A stretch of 64,000 nucleotides of DNA from Termitomyces sp. T153 (Eukaryota > Basidiomycota > Agaricomycetes > Agaricales > Lyophyllaceae), in contig JACKQL020000013.1 in assembly GCA_018296165.2 (NCBI GenBank), forward strand, positions 1,054,001 to 1,118,000, given 5' to 3'. Below are positions 21,397 through 33,112 of the stretch, piece by piece (within the stretch, counting starts at the first letter, position 1; each line of letters starts with the position of its first letter). A program made the position numbers and the translations under genes. The notes beneath the pieces were generated by a model that saw nothing but the letters and a program-made list of their open reading frames with translations, had not been told where the DNA came from and did no database searches.

Positions 21397-24300
21397 GCTA
21401 CATGCAGACTCTTCAAAATCCATAACGCAGAAGGCTATTTCATTTTTATATTGTACATATGTCACACGACGCATCAGTGGCTATCTGGGAGAACCCAGTG
21501 ACAAACTTTCGACGAAGCACGACACGTTTCCGGAATTAGACTCTGCCATTATAGAGCCTCCCTCCCCAACTTCATCGAGCACTGCAGAAAATAGTTCCCT
21601 GAAAGCATTTACTGCTCTTTCCAATTTTCTCTCTTGCACAAATGCCACCTCACACCCGAAAAAGCAGTCCCTTGATACCCTTAGACTTCTTTACAGCTCC
21701 GTTAAGACACAAGGACAACTACACCTCTTTTCTCCGAAACAACTTACAGAATTAATTAGCCTCTTTGGCACTCTCTCCCTGCCGGATTCGAGAAACGGTC
21801 TCATATATCTCAGCAAACTCGCATCGTATGTCACTCCAGAAGGTAATGACGAAGAACAGTGGGACTTTTTAATAGAGGTGGCCCGTGACAAGCAAAAGAC
21901 TCTGAAGATGAAGCTGAATGGGACAGATGGATTTTGGCTCATGCGCGCGCTGTTGACCAAGGTGGTACTGTCGGAGGGGGAGACATCTTTAATGCCAGGT
22001 ACTGTTCCTGCTTTCGCCCCCCTCCTTCCTATACCCACTTTTCCTCAGGTGACCCCAGGGAACAAGCTCTCTCAGAAGCCACGCAGCACTACCTTCGCAT
22101 TTGGCGACACGCTTATGACGTTGAAATCCATCTCCCCCTCCTTCAGAAATGGTTTGATTTAGGCACCCCAAAGGAAACAGCAGCGCTCGTCAACCGCCTC
22201 TGTCGTGTCCTTGAGCTCCATATCTACCCCAATTCTCGTCTGATTGAGGTTTTCTGGCGCCTTATCCTCCGCCGTACCCTTCCCCTTGTTCCTGATCTGA
22301 AAGCCCGCATCCTTGCTATGGTCAACAAACGCCTCTCGCCGCAGTTTGCTGAAACATGTCCGGCCCATAAGAAGAAGAGAAATAGCAAGTTTGTTCCCGC
22401 CCCGTCGCCACTGTCAGAACGTCATCTGGGTACACCCGAGCTCAGCAACGCTCTCGGGACAGCCTTGTTCCCCACCTGCGCCGTCCAAGGAAGTCGTGAT
22501 GACTCCTGCGATATCAACCACTGGGCGACCGAGCAAGCCCGTCAAGCATTCGCACCTGCTGTCGCGCAAGACGTCCAATGGGGCAACCTCCTCTTACTCG
22601 CAATACATCAGTCCGAGCGCTTGAACCTACCTCCATCACTGGCACAAGCAAAAACAAAGGAAGACACATCGGCTGCTCCAGAGACGAATGAGGAAGCGAT
22701 AGGTGATTGGCGTCCAGTCTTAGTTCTGAATGCGCTGGAGCGCGAGACTGGCGGGGCAGAAGGCGGTAGGATTTTGGCACCCAACACGAGGATGAGCGTG
22801 CAGGGTATTATGAGGCCTCTCTGGCGGATGTGGAAAGCAGGTGATGATGGGACGCGTTCTGTCAACGTCGCAACTTCTCGTCCTATTGCAGCTGCATTTT
22901 TTCGTCTTGCAGCGAAAGTGGTCGATGGCCCACTTACAGACGCGTGCTACCGCTTCTGTGTGAAGCATGATTTGTTTCGGGGTGGCGAGAAGCTTGCGGC
23001 GGAAGCTATGCACAATTGGGCAGACTTGAACGCCGCATATGTGTTAGCCGTTGCTGCGTGTCGCGGGGTGGGGTGGGAAACTGCTTTTGAGGAGACGCAG
23101 ATCTCGGGAAATAGAGATTTGGTGCTCACGACGCTATTTTTCCATTATGTGTTGACGGATTTGAGAGTCGGATTTCAGGTGTATAGGTATGCGGTACAGA
23201 GGGGTTATAAGCTGGGAGAGAGGCCGGTGCATATGATGGGGATGAAGCTTGCGACACCCAGGACGTGGCAGCTTGCTGTGCCGCTCCTGGAGCGTCCTGC
23301 GATGTCGAGGCGGAGGCAGGAGGAGTTGCTTATCGCGATCCTGCGTGTTCTGCAGACGGAACGGAGGCAGTACGTCGATCCTAAGATTGCAAAGATTTTG
23401 GGCGACGCGTTGTGGAGGCTGTATGAAAACACGGCTCCACCCAATAAGTTCAAGTACCCTATACGGTTTTTCTTCTCCATTATGATCGCCTCGGAACAAC
23501 CCGCTCGTGCTATCGCTATTGTGGAAGTTATTCATCGTAATGCACCCCCGTCTTTTTTCACGACACGTCTCCTGCTCCGGCTCATGCGTACACTGGTTCG
23601 GTACCGCCACATCCACCTTACGCATCGTGTTCACCGACTTGTCCCTACGGATCCAGCCAATGCTCGTGCTGCGGCTGATTTCAGACGCAAGATGACGTTG
23701 AGTCTTGCTCGTGCTGGCGCTCACACAGCCGCGAAGCGTGCATATGGGTATGGTCTCGACTTGAAGAAAGATCAAGTATGGCGAACCCCTCGTGAGGCAA
23801 TGACACGTGCTGTCAAGTTTAATACACGCACTCCGTTGGCTAAACACACGCTTCCTATCATGTCGATCTTAAGTCGTGCTCCTACGCATCGTCCGACCAT
23901 ACAATACGCTGCGACACTTCTCGTGCGTGCTCATCGCCCCTCTGCGGTCCGCAAGGTTCTCGAGCGATCTCTTCCGCACCTCGATAGCAAGACCATGACG
24001 ACGATCGGAAATACGATCCTCGATGGTCTGCTCACAAGACATGTTCTTCGGAATGGACGACTGGTACGGCATATACTACGCACGAAGGAACAGATGGAAA
24101 AGACGTATGGGTTTAAGCCGGATCGTGTCACTATCAACATCACGATCAAGAGTCTGCTGCGTTGGCGTGTTGTGTTCGATTCATCCAAGATCAGAGAGCT
24201 ATTTGACCACATCGTGAGATGCGGGTACCCGGCGTCGGAACAGTGGATGACACCAGGTACTGATGTACCGTTTGGGACGTCCACGGTTAGCATGAAGATT

Positions 24301-24531
24301 CCAGCTGCGAACGAGAAGATCGTGTTCGAGAAGCATGTGCGACCATTGTATAAGATGTTTATCAAGGCGTTGTTTACGAGGGGAGATGGGCCAGCTGCGA
24401 GGAAGGTGGTGGGGATTCTGAGGGAAGAGGAAGGAAGGGCGGTGATGAAGAAGCAGGAGTGGAATCAGGCGCGGTGGGACGGGGTGCAGAGGAAGAAGTT
24501 GGGCACTGTGAAGAGTCGGGAGAAGGATTAA
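21397..24531 (+). CDS. Large helical-repeat (PPR-like) hypothetical protein
   Basis: Two exons visible: an open frame ending at 21998, a 50-nt intron (21999-22048, GTACTG..CAG), then 22049-24531. The 5' frame is open from the stop at 21394-21396, but it has no ATG until 21908; ATG 21459 is out of frame. The true start is therefore unknown: a missed 5' exon, a non-ATG start or a frameshift. From 21397 the frame gives about 1,028 codons. The protein is basic and almost wholly alpha-helical, with repeated helix pairs (for example RPIAAAFFRLAAKVVDGPL, AEAMHNWADLNAAYVLAV, PARAIAIVEVIHRN, DRVTINITIKSLLRWRVVF). The last resembles a pentatricopeptide motif (PDxVTYNxLI). PPR proteins usually bind RNA in mitochondria, which would fit, but I cannot name an orthologue. 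Codon use and frame are clean from 22049 to the stop. Confidence 0.75.
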
Positions 24532-24716
24532 GCTCTAGCGCCGTGTATTACTGATATCTCGTTCAGAATCCTAGAATAGCGACGCGTTGTTTGGCTGGTC
24601 GAGGATGAGTAAACAAGGAATCGGGATCCTCGATTGCTGCCCTCGGTGACGCGCACTCCAATTACTGATTACATCCATAAATAGTGCCCACCTGTTTATC
24701 TCTTCCTCTTACTTCC

Positions 24717-25885
24717 ATGACAGTCTTTTCGCGTCTCCTACCATCTCTTGCAAGTGCCTACGGGCTTCAATCCAGTAAGTGCGCCACAATGGTTGAACTG
24801 GGTATCTAACTGATTGTCGCAGTCTTTGCTTTGGTCTTTGTACCTCAGCAGAATGAGAAATACTACGACCTCTGTGGCGCCCTTGGATTCCTCTCTACTA
24901 CATTTGTCTCACTATACTACCCCTCTCTCAAGGCCAAATTCATTGACGGTATCCCTGGCCCGCTTCCAGCCTTTTCAAGCTTTGCCCCGAGACAACTCCT
25001 CCTGAGCGCCGCGTTGGGTATTTGGACCGCCCGTCTCGGCAGTTTCTTGGCTCTTGTATGTGATTCTGCTTTGAAACACGTCCCCTATACGATATTCTGC
25101 GACAGCGCGCAGTTAAAGCTGGTGGAGACTCCCGTTTTGACGAGATCAAGACTCAGCCTGCCAAATTTACAGGAGCTTGGCTTGCCCAAGGTCAATTTCC
25201 CCGTGATATAACCACCAGCGTCACTGACAGAAGTACAGCCACGTGGGTCTCCCTTGTCGGACTCCCCGTTTACCTATGCAACACCCTTCAACCTGCGTAT
25301 CTCCATCCAAGCCTTACCCCGCGCGATTATGCCTCAATCGCGCTCTTCGCCAGCTCCTTCCTCTTTGAAGTCATTGCGGACCGACAGAAATCCGCTTGGA
25401 GACGCGCTAAGGACCGCAAAGAGCACGACGAACGCTTTATAACCAGTGGATTGTGGAGTATCAGTCGGCATCCAAAGTATGCACACAATATCTTAAATCG
25501 ACTTGCAACGTCTTAACACGAAGATTAATTTTGACAGCTATGTTGGCGAAGTAGGAATCTGGACAGGCATCTGGGCGCTGTCGACTATTTCACTCCAGAC
25601 CGCCGCTTTCTCGCGTAGTACAGTCGCCCTCGCCGCGCTCAGTCCTCTCTTTACATGGTTCCTGACACGTAACGTACGCTTATATCTTGTGTTTCAATCT
25701 TTTTAGTTCATGGCTCGCATTGTTAGATATCGGGTGTTCCTCCCCTTGAGCGTGCAGGAGACGAGAAGTTTGGCGATGATCCTAAATGGCTGCATTATAA
25801 GAGGTACGTTTTCCGGGTCGTAGTATGTGACTGATGTACCGATAGGACCGTTCCCATCTTTTGGCCTTGGGGTTCCGTCAATTAG
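24717..25885 (+). CDS. DUF1295 membrane reductase-like protein
   Basis: Seven exons: 24717-24774, 24823-25055, 25106-25190, 25239-25476, 25538-25673, 25727-25803, 25846-25885 (introns 48-61 nt), 288 aa. DUF1295 proteins are multi-pass membrane proteins related to steroid 5-alpha-reductases and isoprenylcysteine methyltransferases; substrates in fungi are mostly unproven. Family signatures: QNEKYYDLCGALGFLS, WTARLGSFLALRAV, GGDSRFDEIKTQPAKF, the core SGLWSISRHPNYVGEVGIW with the HPNYxGE motif, and the end GVPPLERAGDEKFGDDPKW..YKRTVPIFWPWGSVN. The frame is intact. In exon 5/6 the first plausible acceptor (25706) gives a stop; using the one at 25726 restores ISGVPPLE. Two inverted, decayed pieces of this gene occur at 27.4 and 41 kb. 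Confidence 0.9.
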
Positions 25886-26053
25886 GTATTGGAAGTGTCT
25901 TCTATGATCTTCCGAGATTTGTGCTCGAGTTGTATTTCTACCCCTACCCCTGCCATCCTTCCTTTGATGACCCTCTGTATATAGTACATAAACATTCAAA
26001 GTAAAGCTACGATGAAACGATCTCTTCTGACATATTCAAGAAGTGACAATTTG

Positions 26054-26242
26054 TCAGCCTGAAGTATCTCCTATTCTGTGTTCAACATTTTCCATCCTCC
26101 AGGACTCTCGATGTTGGGTCAAGAAAGTGTTGTCTTGGATGTTCTTGAGGGTAGCGTAGGCCACATCAATACATAATGCAACCATCACAATTGCCCCCAG
26201 GGCAGGTAACCAATAAGTCTGTAGCACGACATCAACGCACAC
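26054..26242 (-). pseudogene. Relic of a small membrane protein
   Basis: Minus-strand frame with one clear hydrophobic segment (YWLPALGAIVMVALCIDVAYAT) followed by KNIQDNTF. It has a non-ATG start and no visible partner exon. A similar, more decayed segment lies inverted at 40600-40850 next to the DUF1295 pseudogene, so it travels with that duplication. I do not recognise the family. Confidence 0.4.
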
Positions 26243-26639
26243 AAGGCAGATCAGTATGCGTCTCTCCGAGTCCAGGTAACTTGGTGGTTGAAGTCTTTGC
26301 TATCCCAAGGCCATTTTACTGAGTGATTCAGTTAAATAAAAAGTCTATACGTTACAAGAAGACAAACTATATGCTGTGCTTTAAAGAACCTAAATGAGTC
26401 TGAGAATAAAATAAGTAACAGATGGAAAATCAGCTCACTGCTATATTCTCACTGAGAAGTTGAATGACAAGTGTTGAAAAAGTTTACACATTGATTGGAT
26501 GAAGTGGATGCAAAGCATGTGACGTCACATGAAGCTGAATAACTAGATCCCTGCATAAAATCTCCTGTCAGTGTTTCGGCTTCCATTCAGCTTAATCTTA
26601 ATTTGTGCATCTTGACCAAGGCACAATTCTCGAAGAGTG

Positions 26640-26964
26640 AATGCAACCTTCTCTCAATCAATACCACTTGGACCATCAAGGTTCTTTGTCTATTTTCAAC
26701 ACCTCTTTCAATTTATCAACCATATCTTCGGGCATCCCAAAACATTCTTCTGGGTTGTCTGTAATGCATGCAAGTGCAAAGCACCTATGAACCCCTCCAG
26801 AACAATCAAGGACACTGGTCAATTTTGCATGCCCCAAGAGTTTGGCACAAATCAGAAGATTCATTGCAGCATGGAAAACCCCCCTTTCTTAGGTGTTTGA
26901 AGTATCTACTATACTAAGACCATTTTGAAGACCATACTGAAAGAGTGCAGAGTCACTGATTAGA
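26640..26964 (-). pseudogene. Decayed copy of the 110-aa orphan family
   Basis: Minus-strand copy of the family whose intact member is at 42102-42434. Readable parts are SALFQYGLQNG.., then INLLICAKLLGHAKLTSVLD, SGGVHRCFALACITDNPEECF and KLKEVLKIDKEP before an early stop. CpG sites of the intact member are TG or CA here. Upstream sequence (26400-26470) matches the flanks of the other copies. Confidence 0.8.
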
Positions 26965-27359
26965 TTACTATGTGAGAAGCCTGACAAACTGTGGAAGTGG
27001 CTTTGTGTTATATTTACTAGTCAAGCATAAGCTAGTGACAAGTTACGTGAATGGACAACAACTAGAGCTTAACTCGCCACTGTTGAAACTTATTGCAATG
27101 ATGGAAGCTGATGGCATGTGTAAAAGATGAATGTGATTAGCTCTCAAAATGCAGCCTCATGTCATCCACATGCACATGTATGAAGTTGAATTGTACAATA
27201 TGGGTACTATTGCATAGCTTTAAAGAGATGGAATTTGGCCCACACCACTCTCAAAAATGACCAGGGACAATGATTTCTTGACCCAATCACTCTTGAGGAT
27301 TTGAGAAAAATATTGAACACCAAAGCTCCAGGATGACAAATTGTTATTCTTTGGGTTTG

Positions 27360-27700
27360 TTAGAGGAGATTGTTTTATTGTAGCTTTACTTCGAATGTTT
27401 ATGTGTACAATATACATGACAGGGCTAGGGGTAGCAATACAACAACTCAGGCACAAGTCTTGGAAGATCATAGGAAAAATGTCCAATACTTAATTGATGG
27501 AACCCCAAGGCCAAAAGATGAGAATGGTTCTATTGGTACATCAGTGACATAATGAACATACTACAACCCAGAGGATGTACCTCTTCTAATACAGCCATTT
27601 GGGATCATTGCCAAACTTCTTGTCTCCTGCATGCTCAATGGAGGAACACCTGACACCTAACAAGTTGAGGCCATGAACTAAAAAGATTGAAACACAGTAT
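27360..27700 (-). pseudogene. Inverted 3' fragment of the DUF1295 gene
   Basis: Reverse complement of about 25660-26005, i.e. the end of exon 5, exons 6 and 7 and the 3' flank of the DUF1295 gene. Nearly every CpG of the source is TG or CA here (see finding). Its inner end at about 27.69 kb joins gypsy integrase sequence, so a single frame reads from integrase into FLTCNVHLYTVFQSF, the intron-bearing tail of the reductase gene. Confidence 0.9.
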
Positions 27701-29640
27701 ATAAGTGTACATTACATGTCAGGAACAACTCTGCCACAAACTGGGGGACTGTGTCAGAGACATACCTATCAGACAGACTGTGGAGCTTCTTAACATTCTT
27801 CCAATACAGGCTAGCCACTCCCAAGGCAGAGCATGTAGTGTGGGTAGGGATAAAGTGGGCTTGTTTATTATAGAAGTCCACCACTACCATTACAGCATTG
27901 TATCCATGAGTATCTGGGAGTTCAACAATGAAGTCCACCAATGCAATGCTCCATTGAGCAGCTGGGATAGGGAGAGGGTGGAGCTGGCCCATAGGTGACT
28001 GGCAACAATGCTTGGTATGGAGACAGAGATCACAGGTGCTGGTGTATGTGCCTACATATTGGGATATCTGAGGCCACCAGTAGTTCCAGGACACCAGCTC
28101 CAGCATCTTCCACTTACCAGGATGTCCAGCTATACAAGAATCATGGTGTCGCTCTACAATGTGTTGGCAGAGTTCTGGAATGTTAGACATGTAGATGCAT
28201 CCTTAGAAGGTTAGAGGCCCATCCTGAAAATCTCACTCATCTCCATGCACTGACTAAACTCCACTCACTTGTCAGGCTTGTAAGGTCTGAGCAGCCTGGG
28301 CAACTGCATCCTCTTGTGCACCCTCTCAATTACCTCTCTGAATGTCCTTGAGGATGTTTGCCTCATCCCCTTGGACCACAATCCCTTCTAGAGCACAAGT
28401 AGCAAAGAGCTCTGGCTTGAGGTGAGTGATGTTGTCATTATTCCCTGCCCCAGTGCCATGGTCAGCCCACTTAGATAATGCATCTGGTTTTCCCATGCTC
28501 TGTTCAGGTTTGTGATGCAGTGAGAAGTCAAAGTTGGCCAGATACAGGGACCATTGAGCTTGGCATCAATTCAGCTTCTTAGCCATAATTCAGCTTCTTA
28601 GCCATATGGAAGTACTCAAGATTCTTGTAGTCTGTCCAGACTTTGAACTTATGCCATGCACCCTTAGGGAAATACTGCCACTCCTTAAAGGACCAAATCA
28701 TGGCAAGCATCTCTGTTATGGATCTCATAGTTCCATTCTACTGCATTAAGGCTTTTGGAGCAGAAGGCTATGGGATGCCACTTGCCATCCTCCTTTGACT
28801 GCTGGGAGAGGACTACTACTATGACAAAGTTAGAGCTATCAGCTTCAACACAAAAGGGAGAGTTATCATCTGGGAACAGAAGGATGGGTTTTGAGGTAAT
28901 GGCTTGCTTGAGGATGCCAAAGGCAGCTTGCTGCAAGGATTTCCACCACTATGCTGTGTCCTTCAAATGAAGGATGGGAATGGTGGGACAAATCCTGTAT
29001 GAACCTCTGGTAGAAGTTGAAAGCCTAGAAAGGCCTACATCTCCTTCTTGTTCCTTGGCTCAGGCCACTATGCTACACTTGCCACCTTAGTGGGGTCCAT
29101 CTTGGCCATTCCATGCAAGATGATCAAGCCTAAGTACTCAACTTTAGTCTGCTCAAACTCACACTTCTCAGGCTTCAGATAGAGCTGGTGTTGGCAAAGG
29201 TGTTCTAAGACAATGCATATGACCCAGCAATGCTCTTCCAAGGTTTTGGAGTAGATGAGATATTGTCAAGATACACACAAACAACACCTTCTACAATCAG
29301 ATTATGGAAGATGTCATTTATCATAGTCTGGAAAGTGGCTGTGAGATCAAAGAACATCACCAGAGGTTGACAAAGTCTATGATTGGTTTGGAATGCTGCC
29401 TTCCACTCATCTCCTTCTTTGATGTACACATTGTTGTAGCCCTAATGGACATCCAACTTAGTGAAATAGCAGGCATCTTGAAGGTTGTTGACAAGTTCAG
29501 AGATGAGTAGTAAGGGATAGCATATCTCCACTGTCATCACATACAAGACTTGATAGTTGTGAACCAGACAAAGAGACCCATTCTTTCTCTTATGAAAAAA
29601 ACTGGGGGAGGCCATTGAGGACTTAGAGGGTCATTATAAC
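27690..29640 (-). mobile_element. Ty3/gypsy pol remnant (RT, RNase H, integrase)
   Basis: Minus-strand retrotransposon pol in broken frames. Reverse transcriptase near 29.4-29.2 kb (ATFQTMINDIFHNLIVEGVV, then VYLDN in place of YLDD), RNase H near 28.93-28.69 kb (PFCVEADSSNFVIVVVLSQQ, WHPIAFCSKSLN), and integrase 28.19-27.69 kb with the HHCC zinc-binding part (HDSCIAGHPG..CDLCLHTK) and the start of the catalytic core (IALVDFIVELPDTHGYNAV). Several stops and frameshifts make it dead. A 19-20 bp in-place duplication ('aattcagcttcttagccat') sits near 28566-28603. The element is truncated at the integrase/DUF1295 junction. Confidence 0.88.
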
Positions 29641-31100
29641 AGAGTGCCTATTACAAGCCCAACTACAAACAATATACATTATGTATTTTATAATTATATT
29701 ATTATGAATGAGTAGCATCACATAACACTACCTATAAATACTATCTCTGTAATTATGTAAGGCAGCACCTTACTTCATACTTGGTAGACAGAATCAACTG
29801 GTTTTGACTTATGAAGCATGAATTGTAAGCTATGCAACTCATAATGGCAATGTTACATTTTTCTAAGTCAAACAAGCATTTACTCATTTGCAAAGCAAAA
29901 GCCAAACTTCTGGAAAAGAAGTTCACTGCCACTAGTTACAATCAGAACATTAAAAGTTTTAATGTTCACTTTCCACAATGGGCATTGTGGTGACCATGGA
30001 AGGTCAGGTGTTTGGGCCTAGATCTGAATCAGAGTTTAATAGAGCACTGCAGAGTGCTCCACATGAACCATTGGATCTTGCCACATCACACAATGGTGTG
30101 GGAAGAGAGATTGGTGTGATGCTAGGAGGGCTGCTGGCAGCTACTCTTGTTTGACTGCCTTTGAAGGGTCAGACTGGCATCACAACTGAGGGTACTCAAG
30201 TGCCCTCTACTCAATTGTATCCAAAGGTAGAACCAGATGACATAGCAGTGATGGCAAGCAAAGGGAAAATTTCCTTGTATATGCCTACAGCTTTATGAGT
30301 GGAAGGTCTGTGTTTTCTGGCCATAGGAGATCATCATAACTCCTCTCTGGTGGTTACCCTGCTGAGGAGTAATGAAGATGAGCCTCACAGGGCATACAGC
30401 CCTGTACAATCTGGGCCCATGCTGAGCCTGCACACAGTGGATGTATCAGCATTTATTGAAACAATTCCAGAGGATGTCAAGAACACCTTGGATACAGATA
30501 GTAAAGCACACCCTGAAAACATTCTCTGCAGGAGGGTGTTGGTGTTCTGACAGGGTCAGATTGAGGTCCCTAAGGCCTCAACACAGCAATCTTTAGCTGG
30601 GAGAGTAGCTAAGCATATAGTGATCCAGTAGTCCTTAGGTGAAGGAATAATCTCAACTGACCTAGTAAAATTCATGGAACTTTACATGCTTTTTTTGGCA
30701 CAGGAAGTAGCAGATAACCTCCAGTGAAAGAAGCTACAAGGATCTCAGGCATTGTCTTTGATGCCTTTGCCATTTGTAAGTGAGGACATGTTGCCCCTAC
30801 TATTGTTGGCCAATGAGATCTTGACTCTACTCTAGGCACCACAACAGCTTGGCAAAATGCTGCAGGATTATGCTGTGAGGCAGGCTGCTGTAGACTGTTA
30901 GAGACAGGCTACATTGAGCACAATTGAAGCAACTGACCTATTGTTAACAGAGGCAGGATCAGTCATTACTGTCAAACAGCCCATGGTGCAATGTAGATCC
31001 ACTGAGACTACATAAAGAGCATTGACCTGGAAAGACAGAATTGCATTGCAACAATTCCACAACAGTGATATGGAGGACTTTAGACAGTCCTATGTTGATG
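29640..31100. other. CpG-poor repeat DNA, unassigned
   Basis: AT-rich sequence between the minus-strand pol and the plus-strand gag. The stretch 29640-29900 could be LTR-like, but no matched pair was found. Around 30.3-30.6 kb a plus-strand frame (starting MEGLCFLAIGDHHNSS) may be further gypsy coding sequence. Confidence 0.4.
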
Positions 31101-32050
31101 ATTAAGGAGTGGTTGCACCAAGGAAACACCACCTATGATGCTTGGCCTAAAGGGTACATTCTGCCTGAATAGACCAGGCCAATAAAGATGGAGGAGCAAG
31201 ACACTCACTTCCCAATGGTAGATGCATGCACTGGGACTAGGAATAGCCCCATGGTGCATCAAAAGCAGGCTGAGCAGGGAGGTAGTAATCTTCTGAGCCA
31301 GTCTGGCTACCATATAGGAGGTGGAGGAGACTTGGGAAGGGACTCACCTGGAAGCAACTTTGCTTCCACCCTGCTCTCAGGGCCACATCATGGACCACCT
31401 GTTCCAGGAGGTGGTGGTGGAGGACCTGGAAGAGGACTATCTTTTCTAGGTCAAGAGCCATCACTGCCTCTGGAAAGGAGCCCTCCAGACTCTTAGTTCA
31501 GTGGGTGATGGAGATGACAATGTAGGTCAAAGGACTGGAAGGAGAAAGACCACAATCCTCCCCAAAAGACAGCTGCAAAGGTTTTCAATGCCATTGCAAC
31601 ATCATAGATAGTTTGCCACTCTAGGAGTGGAAGAGGCTCATGAGTATCACCACCAAACAATGCATGATTGTTTAAGGGCAGTGATGGAGCAATTGCTTGC
31701 AGTCTGCCTGGCAATTCCAAATGGACTCAAGCCTAGGAGGAGTGACCCATCAAAGACAATCACTCCTTATGCTGAGTCTGCCAAGTTCAGTGAACTTGAG
31801 GACTGGCTGATGAGTATCTGCATATTTTACACTTTCTGCTGCCTATCATCACTGTGTTTTCAGGTGATAAGACCCACTTGTTGCTGAGCACTGTTTTTGG
31901 CATTTCTGATTGGACAGCAGCTGATTATATTGTACATCTACTTGCACAAGTTACAACACTTATAATGTGGAATCTAGCCCCAAGGTCTGGAATGGTATAG
32001 CCTTTGCATGGGATTTAGCAACCACAAGACTTCTGAATCATGGGCCACAT
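31100..32050 (+). mobile_element. Ty3/gypsy gag remnant (+)
   Basis: Plus-strand gag-like sequence: a Gly/Pro-rich linker (GPPVPGGGGGGPGRGLS) and then the capsid-like part RRSDPSKTITPYAESAKFSELEDWLMSIC. A frame change then gives THLLLSTVFGISDWTAADYI. Stops and frameshifts throughout. Its orientation is opposite to the pol at 27.7-29.6 kb and the gag at 33.1-34.2 kb, so it belongs to a different, probably nested element. Confidence 0.7.
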
Positions 32051-33112
32051 CATGTGGAGTCTGGACTTTGGATCTAGAAAGATAAGGCCAAGACCTTTCT
32101 TAGCAACAATTGCTAGCAACATTACCTGGCAACAACACAGCTTCCTTTCTAAAAAGGGATATATTGAAAGCCATGTAATTTCTTACTTATCATTTTTCTT
32201 GTCAGGCTTACAAACATACTTGAATAGCATCTACACTTCAGGTATTGACATCAAAAATGCTCTGTTCTTGTGATTGACAATTTTTACACATTATATTGAC
32301 ATCACATATGTATACTTGGTTACCAGACTGACATTCAGTATGTATCATAAACACTTTGGCAGATGCTGTTGCTGGCAGCAACTAATACTTTCTTTCTGAA
32401 TACTATACCTACAAACAGTATAAATACTGCCTGTATATAGAGACAAAACAACAAACAGAGCACTGTTTCCCTCATTAGCTCTCAGCTTACCAGCTTCAGA
32501 TTTCTTATTGCTCTTTCTCATCATTGCTAATGACTTAGCAACAAGTCTTGACAACCTCAATCTCAATTCTAGTGTGGGTGCCAACTGCAGGTACCCTTAA
32601 TATTATTACAACTTAGTGATGCTAGCAACTATGGCTAGCAATTAGTTTGCATTTGTTCCCCAGTCTATTTTAACTTCACTCATTCCCTGTTCCCAACTTC
32701 CTTTCTACTGCTTAGTTTCCCCCTTTTTTAGCAACTCTTTTGCCTTTGTTCCTTTCTCTCTCTACTATCTAGCAACATTTTATTACCATCTAACAAGTTA
32801 GGCTAGCAATGGTAACATCTGTCACTTCTTGTTCCTTTCACATTTATTAGCTCTTGCTTTCTGGGATGATTACTGACTCACCCTTATTAACTTCCTATTG
32901 CCAGCTACTCTATCTAGTTGCTAGTGTTTAGGTCTTCCTTTTGGTTTCCTGCATGGCAGCTAGGTGGCACAGGAGCACATCACAGGTATTTCAGCCTCAG
33001 ATTCCATTGGTAAAATTGAGAAATTCTGATACTATGTTTCTAGATGAAATGAATTTGATATCTAAACCAGAATCCTTGGTAGGTCCTGCTATTCAGCTAT
33101 ATGGCAGACCCT
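32051..33112. other. CpG-poor repeat DNA with possible LTR end
   Basis: Contains a TATA-like stretch (tataaatactgcctgtatat, near 32418) followed by about 180 bp ending near tgggtgccaactg, which may be the R/U5 part of a plus-strand LTR. I could not find its partner, so no boundaries are given. No cellular gene. Confidence 0.35.
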
